From Lentzea sp033794685 (GTDB lineage: Bacteria; Actinomycetota; Actinomycetes; Mycobacteriales; Pseudonocardiaceae): 64,000 nt of DNA. The stretch lies in NCBI GenBank assembly GCA_033794685.1, contig JARAYZ010000001.1, one strand, 5' to 3'. The notes beneath the pieces were generated by a model, which did no database searches, was not told where the DNA came from, and saw only the letters and a program-made list of their open reading frames with translations. Below, in pieces: positions 40,673 through 49,187 of the stretch. Numbering within the stretch: the first letter of the stretch is position 1; each line of letters starts with the position of its first letter. The position numbers were made by a program, and so were the translations under genes.

Positions 40673-41556
40673 TTGACCCGCCCCTCTGCGGTCGTGACCG
40701 GGCAACGGGGGTCCAGTTCCTGGCTCGCCCAGCTGTCGCGGATCCAGGTGTGCGCCGGGTCGTCGCAGAACGCCATCGAACGCTCAGGGCCCGGACCTGC
40801 GAGAACGTTCAGGTAGTACATGGGGTAACCCGGCGCCGCGACGCACGGGCCGTGGTAGCCGCGCGGGATCAGGAAGACGTCACCGTCCCGCACCGTCACG
40901 TCCTCGTCGATCGAGCCGTCGTCGGTGTACGTGCGGTGGAAGCCGAAGCCCGTGCGGGACGGGGTGACCTGGTCCCGGTCGGCGATGCGGAAGTAGTAGA
41001 TCTCCTCGTTGTTCACCTCGCACGGTTCGGACTCGTCGTGCTTGTGCGGCGGGTACGAGGACCAGTTGCCGTCCGGGGTGATGAGCTCGCACGCGTTGAG
41101 CTTGTCCGCGTGGTCCCAGACGCCCGGAGTGCCGAAGTTCGTGACCTGGCGGGTCGCGTTGCCGGAGCCGCGCACCTCCACGGGGACGCCGTCGGCCGGG
41201 CCGTACTTCGGGGTCAGCTTGTTCTCGCAGCGCGCCATCGGGAGGGCGACCTCGCAGCCCTCCTCCGTGGCGAGACGGACCGTCTCGTCTCGCGGGACGT
41301 AGGCGAAGTCCGTGACGCGGGTGAAGACCGACTCGCGGCCCTGCAGTTCATAACGCTCGTCGTTGACCTCGACCGACAGCGACCCGGCCAGCGGCAGCAC
41401 GAACGCCTCGAACTCGCCGGTCTCGATCGTGCGCGACCCACCGGCCTCGATCCGCAGCACGCGCAGACCGGTGTAGGCCCAGCCCGCGTCCTCCGGGGTC
41501 AGCGCGATGACGTCGTCGGAGGTCGACAGTGTCCCGTGTGGACGGTGCAGGGTCAT
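40669..41556 (-). CDS. iolB: 5-deoxy-glucuronate isomerase IolB
   Basis: The 295-aa protein is a bicupin that converts 5-deoxyglucuronate to 2-deoxy-5-keto-gluconate. Metal-binding residues of the C-terminal cupin are present (SSYPPHKHDE, EEIYYFRI, LIPRGYHGP) and the N-terminal cupin follows GWAYTGLRVLRI. It overlaps the aldolase gene upstream and iolD downstream, matching the standard order in actinomycetes. Confidence 0.95.
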   Translation of the reverse strand: MTLHRPHGTLSTSDDVIALTPEDAGWAYTGLRVLRIEAGGSRTIETGEFEAFVLPLAGSLSVEVNDERYELQGRESVFTRVTDFAYVPRDETVRLATEEGCEVALPMARCENKLTPKYGPADGVPVEVRGSGNATRQVTNFGTPGVWDHADKLNACELITPDGNWSSYPPHKHDESEPCEVNNEEIYYFRIADRDQVTPSRTGFGFHRTYTDDGSIDEDVTVRDGDVFLIPRGYHGPCVAAPGYPMYYLNVLAGPGPERSMAFCDDPAHTWIRDSWASQELDPRCPVTTAEGRVK

Positions 41557-42458
41557 TCCGTGATCCCCTTCGCGGTACGGAGGATTTCGGCAGCGGCGGC
41601 AACGGCGGCGGCGACGTCACCGTCCGGCGGGTAGAGCAACGCGCGTCCGACGACCAGGCCGCGCACGGTCGGGTGCTGCAGCGAGCGACCCCACGACTTG
41701 AGGTCGTCCTCTGGCCGTTCGGACGGAACACCGCCAAGCACCAACGCAGGCAACGCGGTGGTGTCCAGCACGACTTCCGGTTCCTCGGGCGCGGGCAGCT
41801 TCAGCCAGGTGTAGGCCGAGGTGGCGCCAAGTCCGGCGGCGACGGCGGAAGCGCGCGAGAGAGCGGCGGCATCCTTCTGCAGCACCAGTTTGTCGTTGTG
41901 ATCACGCTTGTACGGCAACGGTTCGACCATCGCCATCAGGCCGTGCTCGGCGAGTTCGGTGACGGCCCGCGCGCAGCCTTCCAGCGTCGGGATCGTGCCG
42001 GGGTCCGAATCGACCAGGCGCAGCAGCATCTTGCCGCCGTCGAGCCCGAACGTCGCGATGGACGACGCGTCGTACGCGGTGAACCTGTCGTCGATCTCCC
42101 AGTCCGCACCGGCCAGGCCGCCGCGGTTCATCGAGCCGATGACCACTCGCTCGTTCAGGCCGTCCAGCAGCAGCAGGTCCTCGATCACGTCCGGCGTGCC
42201 GAGCACACCGTCGACGTCGGGGTTCGCCAGCGCCGTCAGCAGACGGGACAACAGCGACCGGCGGTCGGCCATCGCCAGCGGGTCGCCGCCGACGCCGAGG
42301 GCACCGCGCGCCGGGTGGTCCGCCGCGACCAGGAACAGCGTGGACTTGCCGTTCAGCAACGAGTGGCGCCGCTTGCGCGACTGGTAGGCCCGTCTGATCG
42401 AACCGGGGTCCTCCGCCCGCCGCCACAACAGTTCGCGCCACTGGCCGTCGGTGATCAC
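41553..42458 (-). CDS. (Beta/alpha)8-barrel aldolase of inositol cluster, probable DKGP aldolase
   Basis: The 301-aa protein is a Cgl0158-type barrel of the class I aldolase group seen in actinobacterial iol clusters. Landmarks are FLVAADHPARGALGVGG, the lysine in TFGLDGGKMLLRLVDSD and a late VRGLVVGRALLYPPDG. The pathway needs an aldolase to split 2-deoxy-5-keto-gluconate-6-phosphate to dihydroxyacetone phosphate and malonic semialdehyde; no other aldolase gene is in the locus, so this is the best candidate (IolJ role). That is inference. GTG start, coupled to iolC by a GTGA overlap. Confidence 0.8.
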   Translation of the reverse strand: MITDGQWRELLWRRAEDPGSIRRAYQSRKRRHSLLNGKSTLFLVAADHPARGALGVGGDPLAMADRRSLLSRLLTALANPDVDGVLGTPDVIEDLLLLDGLNERVVIGSMNRGGLAGADWEIDDRFTAYDASSIATFGLDGGKMLLRLVDSDPGTIPTLEGCARAVTELAEHGLMAMVEPLPYKRDHNDKLVLQKDAAALSRASAVAAGLGATSAYTWLKLPAPEEPEVVLDTTALPALVLGGVPSERPEDDLKSWGRSLQHPTVRGLVVGRALLYPPDGDVAAAVAAAAEILRTAKGITE

Positions 42459-43387
42459 AGCAGTTCCTCGATCTCTTCCTGGTCGGGCATCGCGTCCGCA
42501 CAGGCCAGCCGGGACGCCACGATCGCGCCCGCCGCGTTGGCGTAGCGGGCGATCTTCACCGGGTCCCAGCCGGACAGCAGGCCGTGCACCACGGACCCGC
42601 CGAACGCGTCGCCGGCGCCGAGGCCGCAGACGACCTCGACGGGGTTCGGCTCGACGGTCCACCGGCCCTCGGGCGTCGCGACGAGAACGCCGTCGGCACC
42701 CTTCTTGACCAGTGCCAGCGAGATCCCGCGGTCCAGCAGTCGTGAAGCGGCCTCGTCGGGATCGGACGTGCCGACCGCGATCTCGCACTCCGTCCGGTTG
42801 CCCACGGCGACCGTCACGTGGTCGAGCATCCAGCTGATCTCGGTCCGCGCGGTCTCGACGTCCGGCCAGAACATCGGCCGGTAGTCCAGGTCCAGCACGG
42901 TGTGGCCGCTCCGGGCGCGGTTCGCCAGCATCATCCGTTGCGAGCCACGAGAAGGTTCGGCGGAGACGCCCGTGCCCGTCACCCACAACAGCGGGACCTC
43001 GCGCGTGAGCGACCACGGCACGTCGTCCTCGCCGATCGTCATGTCCGGCGCGGTCGGCAGGCGGTAGAAGAGCAACGGCGGGTCCGCAGGCGGGTTGAGC
43101 TCGCAGAACACCACCGGTGTCAGCAGATCCGGTGAGGTGCCGACGTACTTCGACGAGACGCCGAAGCCCTCCAGCGCCTCGCGGACGTAGGTGCCGAAGC
43201 CGTCCGGGCCGACCTTCGTCAGCACCCCGGCACGACGGCCGAGCCGCGCGGCGGCGACCGCGACGTTGGTCGCGGTCCCGCCGAGCGACTTGGCGAACGT
43301 GCTGACCTGGGCCAGCGGCACCCCGGACTGCTCCGGGTACAGGTCGACCCCGACCCGGCCGACGGTCAGCACTTCCAGAGAGGTCAC
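42455..43387 (-). CDS. iolC: 5-dehydro-2-deoxygluconokinase IolC
   Basis: The 310-aa PfkB-family kinase phosphorylates 2-deoxy-5-keto-gluconate. It has the family signatures GGTATNVAVAAARLG (N-terminal) and CGLGAGDAFGGSVVHGLL with the catalytic Asp. The N-terminal LTVGRVGVDLYPEQSGVPL is typical for IolC rather than for other PfkB sugars. It overlaps the ATPase gene upstream by ATGA and the aldolase downstream. Confidence 0.95.
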   Translation of the reverse strand: MTSLEVLTVGRVGVDLYPEQSGVPLAQVSTFAKSLGGTATNVAVAAARLGRRAGVLTKVGPDGFGTYVREALEGFGVSSKYVGTSPDLLTPVVFCELNPPADPPLLFYRLPTAPDMTIGEDDVPWSLTREVPLLWVTGTGVSAEPSRGSQRMMLANRARSGHTVLDLDYRPMFWPDVETARTEISWMLDHVTVAVGNRTECEIAVGTSDPDEAASRLLDRGISLALVKKGADGVLVATPEGRWTVEPNPVEVVCGLGAGDAFGGSVVHGLLSGWDPVKIARYANAAGAIVASRLACADAMPDQEEIEELL

Positions 43388-44154
43388 GCCTCGACACCCC
43401 GCAACTCGTGCTCCAGCGCTTCGAGTTCGGCACCGCCGGCCATCTGCTTCGTGAGCTCGTTGATGTCGATCTCGGACTTCTCGTAACTGCCCAGCGCACG
43501 GCCTCTCTTGAGCAGGAGGAACCGGTTGCCGACCGGATAGGCGTGGTGCGGGTTGTGGGTGATCAGGACGACGCCGAGGCCACGATCACGTGCCTGGGCC
43601 ACGTACTTCAGCACCACTCCGGCCTGCTTCACGCCGAGAGCCGCCGTCGGTTCGTCGAGGATCAGCACCTTGGCGCCGAAGTGCACGGCGCGGGCGATGG
43701 CGACGCACTGCCGTTCACCACCGGACAGCGTGCCGACCGGCTGCTCGACGTCGCGGAGGTCGATGCCCATGTCGGACAACGCCTTCTTGGTGATCTCCTT
43801 GCCCTTCCTGCGGTCCAGGAAACCGAACTTCGTCGTCGGTTCCGAACCGAGGAAGAAGTTGCGCCACACCGACATCAGCGGCACCACCGCGAGGTCCTGG
43901 TACACGGTCGCGATGCCGCGGTCCAGGGCCTCGCGGGGCGACGAGAAGCGGATCTCCTCGCCCTCGACCTTGAACGAACCCTGGTCGTGCTGATGGACTC
44001 CGGCCAGGATCTTGATCAGGGTCGACTTCCCGGCGCCGTTGTCGCCGAGCACGCAGGTGACCTCACCCGCGTTGACCACAGTGGACACATCGCTGAGCGC
44101 GATGACGCTGCCGTAGGTCTTGCCGATGTTCTCGGTCTCGATCAGTGACGTCAT
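43384..44154 (-). CDS. Sugar (inositol) ABC transporter ATP-binding protein
   Basis: The 256-aa single-domain ATPase is of the FrcA/RbsA-half type. Walker A is GDNGAGKST, signature LSGGERQCVAIARA, Walker B LILDEPTAALG; the switch His follows in LITHNPHHA. Its position in the iol operon makes myo-inositol the likely substrate. The ATG overlaps the permease stop. The longer open frame to 44607 lies antisense to the permease and is not coding. Confidence 0.92.
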   Translation of the reverse strand: MTSLIETENIGKTYGSVIALSDVSTVVNAGEVTCVLGDNGAGKSTLIKILAGVHQHDQGSFKVEGEEIRFSSPREALDRGIATVYQDLAVVPLMSVWRNFFLGSEPTTKFGFLDRRKGKEITKKALSDMGIDLRDVEQPVGTLSGGERQCVAIARAVHFGAKVLILDEPTAALGVKQAGVVLKYVAQARDRGLGVVLITHNPHHAYPVGNRFLLLKRGRALGSYEKSEIDINELTKQMAGGAELEALEHELRGVEA

Positions 44155-45200
44155 CGCCTGACCCTTTCCGCCCGGCGGCGCAGCATGTTGTTGACCAGCA
44201 CGGCGGCCAGCAGCATCACGCCGAGGAACAGCTGGAACCAGTCGCTGTTCCAGCCGGCGTAGACGATGCCCTGCCGGGCCATGCCGAAGATCAGCGCGCC
44301 GATCGCCGCACCCACCGCGGAACCGAAGCCACCGGTCAGCAGGCAGCCGCCGATCACCGCCGCGATGATGTACTGGAACTCGAGGCCGATGCCCTGGTTC
44401 GCCTGCACGCTCGCGTACCGCAGGATGTTGATCGAGCCGACGAGCCACGCGGCGAACGCGGTCGTCATGAACAGCAGGATCTTCGACCGCACGACCGGCA
44501 CACCGACCGCGCGGGAACTCTGCGCGGCGCCGCCGATCGCGAAGATCCAGTTGCCGAACTTGGTGCGCATCAACACGGTCGACGCGATCACGGTGAACAG
44601 GACCCACCAGATGATCGACACGTAGAAGCTCGTGCCGCCGATCTGGAACGTCGAGGCGAACAGGAACCCGGCGGACTCGTAGCCCGCCGCCTCCCGCATG
44701 CCCGACACCTGCACGCTGCCCGTCACCAGGCGCGTGATGCCGAGGTTGAGGCCCTGCAACGCGAGGAAGCTGCCCAGCGTCACGATGAAGCTCGGCAGGC
44801 CTGTACGCATCACGAGCCAGCCGTTCAGCGCGCCCACCGCGAGTGCGAAGGCGAGCGACACCAGCAACGACAGCCAGACGTTGAGTCCCAGCTGGGTGGC
44901 GAGGAGAGCCGTGACGAGCGCGGTGGACGCGGTCATGACGCCGGCGGACAGGTCGAACTCGCCGCCGATCATGAGCATCGCCACCGCGACCGCCATGATC
45001 CCGAGCATCGAGGCGTCGTCCAGCCAGGTGGCCGCGCCTCCGATGCTCAGGAACTGCTCGGTGACCACGGAGAAGAACAGGAACACCAGCAGTGCGCCGA
45101 GCATCGCGCCGATCTCAGGGCGCTTGATCAGCTGATCCATCGCCTTGGGCTTGCCCAGCCGTTCGTCGGCAGCCGGTGGAGCTGTGGCTGTCACGGTCAT
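44151..45200 (-). CDS. Sugar (inositol) ABC transporter permease
   Basis: The 349-aa integral membrane protein has about ten helices of the BPD_transp_2 (RbsC/FrcC) family with the coupling GGAAQSSRAVGV. A cytoplasmic N-terminal tail of about 30 residues precedes helix one. It partners with the single ATPase downstream and the binding protein upstream, probably as a homodimer, for inositol uptake. The gap to the binding-protein stop is 15 bp. Confidence 0.92.
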   Translation of the reverse strand: MTVTATAPPAADERLGKPKAMDQLIKRPEIGAMLGALLVFLFFSVVTEQFLSIGGAATWLDDASMLGIMAVAVAMLMIGGEFDLSAGVMTASTALVTALLATQLGLNVWLSLLVSLAFALAVGALNGWLVMRTGLPSFIVTLGSFLALQGLNLGITRLVTGSVQVSGMREAAGYESAGFLFASTFQIGGTSFYVSIIWWVLFTVIASTVLMRTKFGNWIFAIGGAAQSSRAVGVPVVRSKILLFMTTAFAAWLVGSINILRYASVQANQGIGLEFQYIIAAVIGGCLLTGGFGSAVGAAIGALIFGMARQGIVYAGWNSDWFQLFLGVMLLAAVLVNNMLRRRAERVRR

Positions 45201-45215
45201 CTCCCCGCCTCCTCC

Positions 45216-46202
45216 TTACCTCTTGCCGTTCTTGGCGTACTCCGCGACCTTGTCCACGTTGGACTTGTCGACGAAGCCCGGACCGGTGAGGACGGGCTTG
45301 CCGCCACCGAGCGTGTTCGCGTTGTCCTTGAAGAGCTTCAGCATCACGATCGGCAGGTAGCCCTGCTGGTACTGCTGCTGGTCGACGGCGAAGAGCACGT
45401 CGCCGGCCTTGATCGAGCTGACCACGTCGGCGTTCAGGTCGAACGTCGCGACCTGCGCCTTCGAGCTCGCGCCCTTGATGGCCGACGCCGCGTTCACGGC
45501 GACCTGGGGGTTGAGCGCCAGCACACCGTCGACGGCGGTGTCGGACTGCAGCTTGGCCTTGATGCGGGCCTCGACGTCCGTGGGGTTGGAGATGTCGACC
45601 TGGAGGTTCTCCACCGCGCCGCCGAAGCCGGTGCGGGCACCGTCGCAGCGCTGGTTGAGGCCCGAGTTGCCGGCCTCGTGGATCACGCAGAGCAGCTTGG
45701 TCTTCCCGGCGGCCTTGAGCTTCTTGCCGGCTTCCTCACCGGCGATCGTCTCCTCCTGGCCGACGTGCGCCATGGCACCGAACTCCGCGCTCTTCGCGCT
45801 GCCGGAGTTGATCGTGATGACCGGGATGCCGGCCTTCACCGCGTTCTCGATGGACGTCTTGAGCGCGTCCGGGTTCGCCATCGACACCACGATGCCGCCG
45901 ACCTTCTGCGACACGGCGTTGTCGATCAGCTTGGCCTGGGCGCCGGGGTCGCCGTCGGAGTTGTAGGTGACGCCGACGCCGAGCTGCTTGCCCGCGTCCT
46001 CGGCGCCGACCTTCACGACGCTCCAGAACGCGTCACCCGCGGTGCCGTGCGTGATGACGGAGACCTTGAGGTCACCCGAGGCGGCCGGTGCGTTGTTGCC
46101 GCCTGTGTTCTGCGACTGCGTACCCGTGGGGCCGCTGCACGCGGCGAGTAGAGCAACACCGGCGAGAGCGACGCCCGCACGGATGACCAGACGAGACTTC
46201 AT
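45216..46202 (-). CDS. Sugar-binding lipoprotein of inositol ABC transporter
   Basis: The 328-aa lipoprotein has the signal peptide ending LLAACSG with an acylated Cys near residue 22, a Gly/Asn/Thr linker, then a periplasmic-binding fold of the ribose/galactose class (VSVITHGTAGDAFW, GGIVVSMANPDAL, PVITINSGS, VDGVLALNPQVA, AVDQQQYQQGYLP). It is predicted to bind myo-inositol or inosose. It sits 14 bp after iolE in the operon. Confidence 0.92.
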   Translation of the reverse strand: MKSRLVIRAGVALAGVALLAACSGPTGTQSQNTGGNNAPAASGDLKVSVITHGTAGDAFWSVVKVGAEDAGKQLGVGVTYNSDGDPGAQAKLIDNAVSQKVGGIVVSMANPDALKTSIENAVKAGIPVITINSGSAKSAEFGAMAHVGQEETIAGEEAGKKLKAAGKTKLLCVIHEAGNSGLNQRCDGARTGFGGAVENLQVDISNPTDVEARIKAKLQSDTAVDGVLALNPQVAVNAASAIKGASSKAQVATFDLNADVVSSIKAGDVLFAVDQQQYQQGYLPIVMLKLFKDNANTLGGGKPVLTGPGFVDKSNVDKVAEYAKNGKR

Positions 46203-46216
46203 CGTCTCCAGTCCCT

Positions 46217-47077
46217 TCAGAGGATCTTGCTGAGGTGCGCAAGACTGCGCGCGGTGTCCTGAAGTGGCTTGTCCACGGGACTTCCGTCCTTGAGCCGGGT
46301 GTCCTGCTCAAGCACGAACCAACCGGTGTAGCCCGCCTCTTGAACGAGCTCCACCAGCGCTTCCACGTCCACGTCGCCGTCCCCGAGCGGCACGTAGATG
46401 CCCTGTTCCACGGCATCGGTGTAACTGAGCTCGCCGCTGCGCACCTTCGCCGCGATCTCGTCACGCACGTCCTTGAGGTGCACGTGACCGATCCGGTCCG
46501 GGTAGCGGCGCGCCAGCTCGACCGGGTCCGTGCCACCGATGAGGAGGTGGCCGGTGTCCAGGCAGAGCTGGAGATCGGAGTCCGCGAGGAACCTGTCGAC
46601 CTCCGCCTCCCGCTCGACGTGGGTGCCCACGTGCGGGTGGAGCACGGTTTTCAGGCCGTGCGTTGCGGCGATCTCACGGATCTTCGCGCAGGTGCCGACG
46701 AGGGTGTCCCACTCGTCGTCGGTGAGCTTCGGCGTCTCGTCGTAGCCGTCGAGTCCCGTGGCGGCGGCGAGCACCAGGACCTCGGCACCACCGGCCTTCA
46801 GGATCGCGGCGACGCGGTCCGCTTCGTCCAGAGTGGACTGGACGTCGGTGTGCAGCGTGACGGCGAGGAAGCCGCCGACGAGCCCGAGTTCGTGGCCCGA
46901 GAGCAAGGTCTTCAGCGCGGCGGGGTCGGCCGGGAGGTAGTCCGGCGGACCGAGCTCGGTGGCGGTGAGGCCGAGGGAGCGCATTTCGCTCAGCACCGTC
47001 TCGGACGGGAGCACGGTGCCCCAGCCCGGTACCTCGCACACACCCCAGGAGATCGGTGCCCCAGCGATCTTCGCCAT
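46217..47077 (-). CDS. iolE: Inosose dehydratase IolE
   Basis: The 286-aa TIM-barrel enzyme of the AP endonuclease 2/xylose isomerase-like family dehydrates scyllo-inosose. It opens with the IolE signature GAPISWGVCEVPGWG; metal residues are in TVLHPHVGTHVE, CLDTGHLLIGG, GHVHLKDV and FVLEQDT. Length matches IolE (about 290-300). The gap to iolG is 2 bp. Confidence 0.93.
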   Translation of the reverse strand: MAKIAGAPISWGVCEVPGWGTVLPSETVLSEMRSLGLTATELGPPDYLPADPAALKTLLSGHELGLVGGFLAVTLHTDVQSTLDEADRVAAILKAGGAEVLVLAAATGLDGYDETPKLTDDEWDTLVGTCAKIREIAATHGLKTVLHPHVGTHVEREAEVDRFLADSDLQLCLDTGHLLIGGTDPVELARRYPDRIGHVHLKDVRDEIAAKVRSGELSYTDAVEQGIYVPLGDGDVDVEALVELVQEAGYTGWFVLEQDTRLKDGSPVDKPLQDTARSLAHLSKIL

Positions 47078-47079
47078 GC

Positions 47080-48075
47080 CTAGTTCCCCTCGATCCTCAC
47101 CGGTGCGCCGCTGCGGCGCGACTGCTCACAAGCTTCTGCCAGGCGGAGGCTGATCAAACTCTCTCGCGCCGGGGACGGGTTCGCGACCTCGCCCTTGATG
47201 ACCTGCGTGAACAGGTTCATCTCGTTGACGTACGCGCGGTGGAAGCGCTCCGGGAAGCCGGGGTAGGCGTCCGCTCCGGCCACGTGACCGCCGGGCTCCA
47301 GCGAGTTCAGCGGGGTCTTCGGGTCGACACCCGCGACCAGCGAGTCCTTGCTGCCCAGCACCTCGATGCGGTGGTCGTAGCCGACCGGGTCGTGCCGTCC
47401 GCCGGCCAGCGTGGCGTGCGCGCCGCCCGCGAACTTCAGCATCACGACGGCGTTGTCGACGTCGTCGGCGTCCGCGAACGCCTGGTGCACCAGCACCGAA
47501 CCGCTCGCGTAGACCTCGACGACCGGCTCGCCGACGAGCCACGGCACGCAGTCGAGGTCGTGGATCAGCAGGTCGCGGAAGATGCCACCGGAGGCGGGCA
47601 GGTAGGAGAAGTCCGGCGGGTTCGCGTCGTTGCCGACGGCCCTGACCAGGTAGATGTCGCCGACCTCGCCTGCCTTGATGCGGCGGTTCAGCTCGTAGAT
47701 GGCGGGATCGAAGCGGCGCTGGAAGCCCACGAGCACCTCGACGCCGGACTTGTCGACGTCCGCGATCAGCGCGGCCATCTCGGCGACGTCGCTCGCGATC
47801 GGCTTCTCGCACAACGTGGGAACGCCCTTGCCGATCGCCGCGCGCAGCATCTCGGGGTGTGTGTTCGTCGGGGTGGCCAGGAGCACCCCGTCGACGTTGC
47901 TCAGCAGCGTGTCGAGGTCGTCGACGGCCTTGGTCCCGGCGAGCTCCGCAGACGCCTGCGCTGCCCTGCCGGGCACCGGGTCGAAGAGAAGCACCTCGTC
48001 GACTCGATCCAGTGCGGCGAGGTTGGTCGCATGCATGGTGCCGATCCTGCCGACACCCGCTACTCCGATCCGCAT
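47080..48075 (-). CDS. iolG: Inositol 2-dehydrogenase IolG
   Basis: The 331-aa Gfo/Idh/MocA dehydrogenase oxidises myo-inositol to scyllo-inosose with NAD+. Rossmann start GVAGVGRIGTMHA, the catalytic Lys in CEKPIA and GGIFRDLLIHDLD with the substrate-binding Asp and His of this family are present. It is the first gene of a nine-gene minus-strand operon and is divergent from the LacI gene across two palindromic operators. Confidence 0.93.
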   Translation of the reverse strand: MRIGVAGVGRIGTMHATNLAALDRVDEVLLFDPVPGRAAQASAELAGTKAVDDLDTLLSNVDGVLLATPTNTHPEMLRAAIGKGVPTLCEKPIASDVAEMAALIADVDKSGVEVLVGFQRRFDPAIYELNRRIKAGEVGDIYLVRAVGNDANPPDFSYLPASGGIFRDLLIHDLDCVPWLVGEPVVEVYASGSVLVHQAFADADDVDNAVVMLKFAGGAHATLAGGRHDPVGYDHRIEVLGSKDSLVAGVDPKTPLNSLEPGGHVAGADAYPGFPERFHRAYVNEMNLFTQVIKGEVANPSPARESLISLRLAEACEQSRRSGAPVRIEGN

Positions 48076-48108
48076 CGCAGGTTTCCCCTGTTCATCGACT
48101 TGAAGCGT

Positions 48109-48120
48109 TAGAGCGCTCTA
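48109..48120. promoter_or_regulatory. LacI-type operator O1 between iolG and lacI
   Basis: TAGAGCGCTCTA, a perfect 12-bp palindrome with the AGCGCT core typical of LacI-family regulators. Its centre is 17 bp from that of O2. Confidence 0.8.
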
Positions 48121-48149
48121 TTGGTTGGAGCGCTCCAATGCTGTAACTT
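48121..48149 (+). promoter_or_regulatory. Promoter of lacI-mmsA with operator O2 in the spacer
   Basis: TTGGTT (48121-48126) and TAACTT (48144-48149) are separated by 17 nt. The second operator TTGGAGCGCTCCAA (48125-48138), a perfect 14-bp palindrome, overlaps the -35 and the spacer. Repressor bound there would block the promoter. Confidence 0.7.
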
Positions 48150-48185
48150 CGGCCACAGGGTGTCAAGAGGGGAGGTGGTTGCGAA

Positions 48186-49187
48186 GTGGTCAGGCCGACG
48201 ATGGAGGACGTCGCTCTGCGGGCCGGCGTGTCCCGTGCACTGGTGTCGCTGGTGATGCGCGGTTCACCCAAGGTGAGCGAGCTGCGACGCAGCGCAGTGC
48301 TCAAGGCCGCGGAGGAGTTGGGGTACTCGCCGCACGCCATGGCGCGGTCACTCGCCTCGCGCACGTCGACCGTTCTCGGCGTGATGGTGTCCGACCTGCA
48401 CAACGCGTTCTTCGCGGAGGTCGTGGACGGCATCGACGAGGTCGCGCGCGAGCAGGGCTTCGACATCATCATCAACACCGGCGGCCGCTCTCCCGCCCGG
48501 GAACGCCGGGCCCTGGAGTCGCTGCTCTCCTTCCGCCCCGCCGGGCTCATCCTGCTGTCGCCGGTCGTTCCCGCACTCGCGATCGGCAAGGCAGCCGAAC
48601 AACTTCCCGTGGTGCTGGTCGCACGTTCGTCTCGTGTCTCCACTGTGGACACCGTGAACGACGACGGCGAGGTCGGCGCGCGACTGGCCGTCGACCACCT
48701 GGTGTCCTTGGGACACAACCGGATTGCTCATCTGGACGGCGGCGAAGGCACTCAGGCCGGGCCACGTCGACGTGGGTACGTCGCCGCGATGGAAGCGCAC
48801 GGGCTCGTGCCGCAGGTCGTGACTTCCGAGTACACCGACGCCGCTGGCGCGCGGGCCATCCGGGGATTGATCGCCGACGACGCCCTGCCCACGGCCATTC
48901 TGTCCTGCAACGACTTCAACGCCGTCGGTGCGATCTCGGCACTGGAGGACGCCGGGTTGCGCGTGCCTGCCGACGTTTCCGTCGTGGGGTACGACAACAC
49001 CTCGCTGGCCGCGTTGCGCCACGTCTCCCTGACCACGATCGACCAGCCCCGTGCCGAGTTCGGCCGGTTGGCCGCCGACGCGCTTCTGCAGCGCGTTCGT
49101 TCCGAGCGCACCGAACCGGTGCGCCATCTCCTCACTCCCTCGCTCGTTGTCCGGAACACGACAGCTCCCCCAGGAGGACCGCGTTGA
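48186..49187 (+). CDS. iolR: LacI-family repressor of inositol catabolism
   Basis: The 333-aa regulator has an N-terminal LacI helix-turn-helix (TMEDVALRAGVSRALVSLVMRG, hinge helix SPHAMARSLASRTS) and a periplasmic-binding-like effector domain (VLGVMVSDLHNAFFAEVV, RSSRVSTVDTVNDDGEVGARLAVDHL, VVGYDNTSLA). It is divergent from the iol operon and its operators lie in the gap, so repression of iol genes in the absence of an inositol metabolite is likely. The gene name is by analogy; classical Bacillus IolR is DeoR-type. GTG start with GGGAGG. Confidence 0.85.
   Translation: MVRPTMEDVALRAGVSRALVSLVMRGSPKVSELRRSAVLKAAEELGYSPHAMARSLASRTSTVLGVMVSDLHNAFFAEVVDGIDEVAREQGFDIIINTGGRSPARERRALESLLSFRPAGLILLSPVVPALAIGKAAEQLPVVLVARSSRVSTVDTVNDDGEVGARLAVDHLVSLGHNRIAHLDGGEGTQAGPRRRGYVAAMEAHGLVPQVVTSEYTDAAGARAIRGLIADDALPTAILSCNDFNAVGAISALEDAGLRVPADVSVVGYDNTSLAALRHVSLTTIDQPRAEFGRLAADALLQRVRSERTEPVRHLLTPSLVVRNTTAPPGGPR

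Noticed and set aside
44145..46151. 668-codon open frame on the plus strand
   Set aside because: Antisense to the inositol ABC transporter genes; no recognisable domain.
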